Below are positions 60,973 to 64,000 of a stretch of 64,000 nucleotides of DNA, one piece after another. Source of the DNA: UBA4582 sp002389265 (GTDB lineage: Bacteria; Pseudomonadota; Gammaproteobacteria; Pseudomonadales; Azotimanducaceae). Numbering within the stretch: position 1 is the stretch's first letter; the number at the start of each line of letters is the position of its first letter. Below the pieces are notes generated by a model. The model was not told the origin of the DNA and searched no databases. It saw only the letters and a program-made list of their open reading frames with translations. Position numbers and translations under genes: made by a program. The DNA lies in assembly GCA_943788825.1 (NCBI GenBank), contig CALSRT010000001.1, positions 124,001-188,000 of the forward strand, in the 5' to 3' direction.

Positions 60973-61257
60973 ATGGGAAAAGTTATTTTACAAGGCCATA
61001 TTGAAGTATCGGAAGTGGAGCTTGATAGTGTGCTGGAAGAATTGCCAAAACATATTCAGCTTACACTGAATGAAACTGGTTGTATTATATTTCAGGTTCA
61101 GCAGGATGCAGATGACACTTGTACATTCCACGTATACGAAGAGTTTGAAAGTGAAGATGCATTTAAATATCACCAACAAAGGGTGAAGAATTCAAGTTGG
61201 GGAAAGGCAGCTAAGAACGTAAAGCGTTTTTATTCTGTGGCCAGTGAAGAGTCATAA
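60973..61257 (+). CDS. Quinol monooxygenase-like ABM protein (inverted copy)
   Basis: Encodes the same 94 residues as 49023-49307 without a change, from ATG 60973. The intact state beside two broken copies of neighbouring cassettes fits a recent duplication followed by scattered indels. Confidence 0.87.
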   Translation: MGKVILQGHIEVSEVELDSVLEELPKHIQLTLNETGCIIFQVQQDADDTCTFHVYEEFESEDAFKYHQQRVKNSSWGKAAKNVKRFYSVASEES

Positions 61258-61265
61258 AAAAAGTG

Positions 61266-61373
61266 GCAGAACAAATTTGTAAAGAGAGACAACTTTTACG
61301 TCGCTTCACTTTTGTGCTTTAATAGCACAAAAGCAAATCAACTACAAAGTCGCCCCTTACAAAGCCGTTAGGT
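61266..61373 (+). repeat. attC site b, inverted copy
   Basis: CAGAAC-AAATTTGTAAAG ... CTTACAAAGCCGTTAGG; one substitution (GCC for GGC) next to the GTTAGG core. Confidence 0.8.
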
Positions 61374-61384
61374 TGCAGAACGCC

Positions 61385-61831
61385 ATGATCGCGCTCCCGA
61401 TGAGAATCGTTGTAAGCATTCTTGTAATACTGACGCTGCTGTTTGCCGGCACGCGCCTTTATTACTTTTTTATTGTCAATCCCAGAAATCGTCGTCGAGC
61501 TTCAATCTGAGCCAAATGGCGAACGGGCACAGCGAGTCATGCTTTTGACACTCCCGGACGGTAGTACGATTCCGGTGAACTACCTGCAAGAAGGACAAGT
61601 CGTTTTTGTTGGAGCGGATGGTCAGTGGTGGCGAGAGTTTGGTGACAACGGGAAAGATGTCGAGATTTTCCTGCAAGGTGCCATCCTCAACGGGCCACGC
61701 AGTGGCGATCACAAACGACCCGCAGTACCGAGATGGAATATTTACAAGATTGCGTCCGACTGCGCCTACGTGGCTTCCTGAGTGGGCGAAGGGCGTACTA
61801 GTCCAAAATTACAATCGCGGAGGCACAGTGA
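61385..61831 (+). pseudogene. Membrane-anchored cassette protein, broken inverted copy
   Basis: Copy of 48452-48895 with three single-base insertions (extra A near 61487, extra C near 61695, extra C near 61803). The anchor helix is read in one frame and most of the domain in another, so no full product is made. Confidence 0.85.
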
Positions 61832-61841
61832 CGGCTCCACA

Positions 61842-61941
61842 ATTTAACAAGCTGTTCGAGGCCGTCGCTTGACCGCGCCTCTCCCCTTCGCTGCCGCTTC
61901 AGTCGGTCGCCGTCACGCCCGCCTCAACAGAACGTTATGTT
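61842..61941 (+). repeat. attC site a, inverted copy
   Basis: ATTTAAC-AAGCTGTTCGAGG ... CTCAACAGAACGTTATG. After it come 80 bp of truncated cassette and then the copy B IS91 terminus. Confidence 0.8.
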
Positions 61942-62020
61942 TCTCTCAGGGCAGACTCAAGTCCAAGGTGATCTACAAAAGGGTTAAAGTCGCGATCCAG
62001 GAACAACAGAGGCAGCTGAG

Positions 62021-63790
62021 GATAAGGGAAATAAACCACATTTTCTGAAGAACGGTCAAGTGTGGTAATTGCTGATGTGCAGTCAAATTTATGCCCCCCT
62101 GACGTGGTAATCCTTTAGATGGTCAATGTCTGTCATGATGCTGATCTGCTGGCATACGCACAGGAGGGTTGATCACTGATCGGGGTTTTTGATCGGGCTG
62201 GGCACGCTTATCGCGTAATAGGAGATTGCTGGTTGAGGCTTAAAGAGCTGTCGGCTGTCGCAGGTTTAATCGGGGGTGGTTGTGCGGCAAGATGATCTAG
62301 AATCTTCCGAATTAGGTCTGGGTCAGTAATGTCGGAAATAATACGCATAGTCCCGCCACAAAGAGGGCATAGGGTAATGTCGATATTAAACACTCTTTTG
62401 AGTCGTTGAGCCCAGGATAGTGGTGCGAGAAGTTCGTTTTGGCTCGTAATTTCTTCAAATTCAGACGTTTTGTCTGATTTGCTATTCTCTTTCCCTCTTA
62501 CACTTTTAGTGCTCTTTGGAATAATCAGCTTTCTGAGCTTCGCATTGGGCGCGAAAACACCATGATATCGAACAAGATTATGTCGGGGTCGGGGTACGAG
62601 TGCAGCGAGTTTGCTCAGGAAATCCACTGGAGAAAACAAGATATGTGTGGTGCCATTCCGAAAAGGGTTCTTTAGCTCATATTGGATCTTACCATCGACT
62701 CTAACAGTGAGTCGGTCTAGACAAATGGCCGGTCTGGTGACATACCTGCATAGACGCTCTAATCGATCCCGTTGATAGGGCTGACATGAAACGGCGGCAT
62801 TGAGCGAAAAGCCATCTCGATCAGCAGTAAAGGATTTAATAGGTTTGTCTGTTCGGATAAATGATGGATCATGTAGTGTAAGAGTACGGCTGCCGGAATG
62901 GGGCCCTATGGCGATACGATATCGTATCGATGCGGTGCTGAGCGAATCTAATGGCTCATGGAAGTCTAGGTCAAGCCAAGGTTGCTCTGGGTCTGGAATG
63001 AGCAAACCTTCTTTCTCGAGTCTGCGAACTACACGTTGGATCACACGATTGAGTAAGGTTTGCAGCTCTGTTTGATTCGGTGCCTTTACACGATGAAATT
63101 TAGCTTTGCCTGATTTGCTAACGGTGTAAACGCCGTCGAGTGCGACCATATGTAGGTGAATATTTAAATTTAGAGCACTTCCAAAACGTTGTACCAGCGT
63201 CACGATACCGCTTCGTGCACCACTCGCTCTCGTTAGTCCGGCGCGATGAATGAGGTCTGTTTCTATTACACGGATGATGACCGCGAGGCATCGGCTAAGC
63301 GTGTTGGGTTGACGTGCAAAAAGCAATCGTAGTGGCCAGGGAAAGCTGAGAACCCATTGTCTTACTGGTGCAGCAGGTATCACGTGATCAATCAAATGTG
63401 CTGATGTTTCAACCATGCGACGAGCACCGCAGGATGGGCAGAAACCCCTGAGTTTGCATGAAAAAGCTACCAAGTGTTCGAACCTGCAACGGCTGCATTT
63501 CACACGAAGAAAACCATGTTCCAACAACCCGCATCGAAGGTAGCTGCGAAATTCATTGTGGACGAAAGCAGGTAGTGAAATGTCCGCATTGGAAAGATGG
63601 GACTGGAATATAGGAAGGTTTTGTTCAATGATTTTGTATAAATCAGATTCTTCGGGTTTGTGTCGTTTATAGACAAAACCCCCTGGCGATTTTGGGAGTG
63701 AACTTAACTGCGAAGTGTTTTCCAGCATTGCAACATTTTGCAAGACCTACGGAGGTGTGGATGTACTAAGGTGACCAGATCTTTTGCGAG
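62021..63790 (-). mobile_element. IS91-like element B
   Basis: Contains the transposase 62208-63728 in minus orientation. The downstream terminus starts at TGAGGATAAGGG (62016-62155 region, 135 bp shared with the solo copy at 45397-45531). The upstream end is approximate: similarity to copy A fades near 63790 (CTCTCGCAAAAGATCTGGTC on the minus strand). Confidence 0.8.
62208..63728 (-). CDS. IS91-family rolling-circle transposase (copy B)
   Basis: 506 residues from ATG 63728 (a TTG at 63743 is also in frame). Same layout as copy A: CGLLEHGFLRVKCSRC, CKLRGFCPSCGARRM, HUH in ALNLNIHLHMVALDG, RYHGVFAPN, CPLCGGTMRIISDIT. It lacks four residues in the middle (DSLSTAS-IRYRIAIG against VSAASTEASDRRYRIAIG) and has a longer C-terminal tail. 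It looks intact. It faces copy A across the cassette region. Confidence 0.92.
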   Translation of the reverse strand: MLENTSQLSSLPKSPGGFVYKRHKPEESDLYKIIEQNLPIFQSHLSNADISLPAFVHNEFRSYLRCGLLEHGFLRVKCSRCRFEHLVAFSCKLRGFCPSCGARRMVETSAHLIDHVIPAAPVRQWVLSFPWPLRLLFARQPNTLSRCLAVIIRVIETDLIHRAGLTRASGARSGIVTLVQRFGSALNLNIHLHMVALDGVYTVSKSGKAKFHRVKAPNQTELQTLLNRVIQRVVRRLEKEGLLIPDPEQPWLDLDFHEPLDSLSTASIRYRIAIGPHSGSRTLTLHDPSFIRTDKPIKSFTADRDGFSLNAAVSCQPYQRDRLERLCRYVTRPAICLDRLTVRVDGKIQYELKNPFRNGTTHILFSPVDFLSKLAALVPRPRHNLVRYHGVFAPNAKLRKLIIPKSTKSVRGKENSKSDKTSEFEEITSQNELLAPLSWAQRLKRVFNIDITLCPLCGGTMRIISDITDPDLIRKILDHLAAQPPPIKPATADSSLSLNQQSPITR

Positions 63791-63794
63791 AGAT

Positions 63795-64000
63795 GGATTA
63801 TTTCGTCTGTGAAATCTGGCATTAACTATGCCGAGATTCCGTACGACGCTTTAATTTTCCCTAAACGCAGGTTACGTGGCCTCGATCGCGCCTGGACCAT
63901 GGGATAATTACGACTTTTCACACCTGTCTTAACAATCGGGGAATATCGTGGATTCTATGAACCCCGCAAGAAATGCGAAGGTTAATGGTGGCCAGAGGTG
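63795..64000 (+). other. Flank upstream of IS91-like element B
   Basis: No reading frame of sense, repeat or RNA recognised in these last 200 bases. Confidence 0.4.

Larger units (their letters stand above)
59106..62024 (+). repeat. Large inverted repeat, right arm (about 2.9 kb)
   Basis: Reverse complement of 48260-51172. Differences seen are a handful of substitutions and mostly one-base insertions in short runs (for example CCCAGAAATC for CCCAGAATC, GGGCCACG for GGGCACG, AATTTTTGG for AATTTTGG). The outer edge merges into the IS91-like terminus of copy B at GCTGAGGATA. Confidence 0.93.

Noticed and set aside
48260..64000. Integron integrase gene expected beside the cassettes
   Set aside because: No tyrosine-recombinase motifs are seen in any frame; the array is therefore described as lacking an integrase within the window.

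Overview
The window looks like the chromosome of a marine-type gammaproteobacterium. bolA, tesA with a divergent ABC/FtsX pair, ttcA, tusA, epmC, an Xni-type exonuclease, queF, yheU and uspE are all typical of that class. I cannot place it to genus. The left two thirds are ordinary chromosome with good coding density. The last third (about 45.4-63.8 kb) is a mobile and decaying region.

0-10.4 kb: the end of a class III nucleotide cyclase, bolA, a YgjP-like metallopeptidase, tesA divergent from an ABC ATPase and its frameshifted FtsX-like permease, a polysaccharide deacetylase, ttcA, a REC-HPt protein that seems to be a hybrid histidine kinase with a ruined ATPase domain, its TorR/ArcA-like response regulator, and yheU. 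10.7-21.7 kb: four consecutive exported proteins built on DUF11-type domains. They end in a 2496-residue protein with cadherin-like, DUF11, SdrB-like and OmpA-like modules and a C-terminal outer-membrane barrel. A perfect intrinsic terminator hairpin lies inside the signal-peptide codons of that giant gene, just after a 5 x 15 bp tandem repeat.

21.8-45.2 kb: a tightly packed tusA-GGCT-epmC-thioesterase-exonuclease operon; a YjfI/PspA/rhomboid membrane-stress operon with twin palindromic operators; uspE; tRNA-Gly and tRNA-Glu; a TonB-dependent receptor; queF; sulfur and CoA genes; an FMN riboswitch that controls lumazine synthase and, apparently, an APH-fold kinase; a protein made of nine exact 36-residue coiled-coil repeats overlapping a GAF-GAF-PAS-cyclase; a DUF4239 membrane protein; and an SDR of foreign-looking composition.

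45.4-63.8 kb: two IS91-like rolling-circle transposase genes face each other. Between them is an integron cassette array without a visible integrase (a CALIN), with ten recognisable attC sites. The cassettes encode a small single-span membrane peptide, a quinol-monooxygenase-like protein, a CPBP protease, a NERD pseudogene, a ZIP transporter, VapBC, a broken TrpF, HigBA and a lipoprotein. About 2.9 kb of the array (five attC sites) is repeated in inverted orientation at 59.1-62.0 kb, and the outer edges of both inverted arms abut the IS91 downstream termini. The interior holds a REP-associated transposase and fragments of hrpB, an amidohydrolase, a serine hydrolase, an alpha/beta hydrolase and a solo IS91 end. 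Several genes in the window are broken by single-base changes in homopolymers. That pattern may be real decay or residual sequencing error, and I flag it where it matters.
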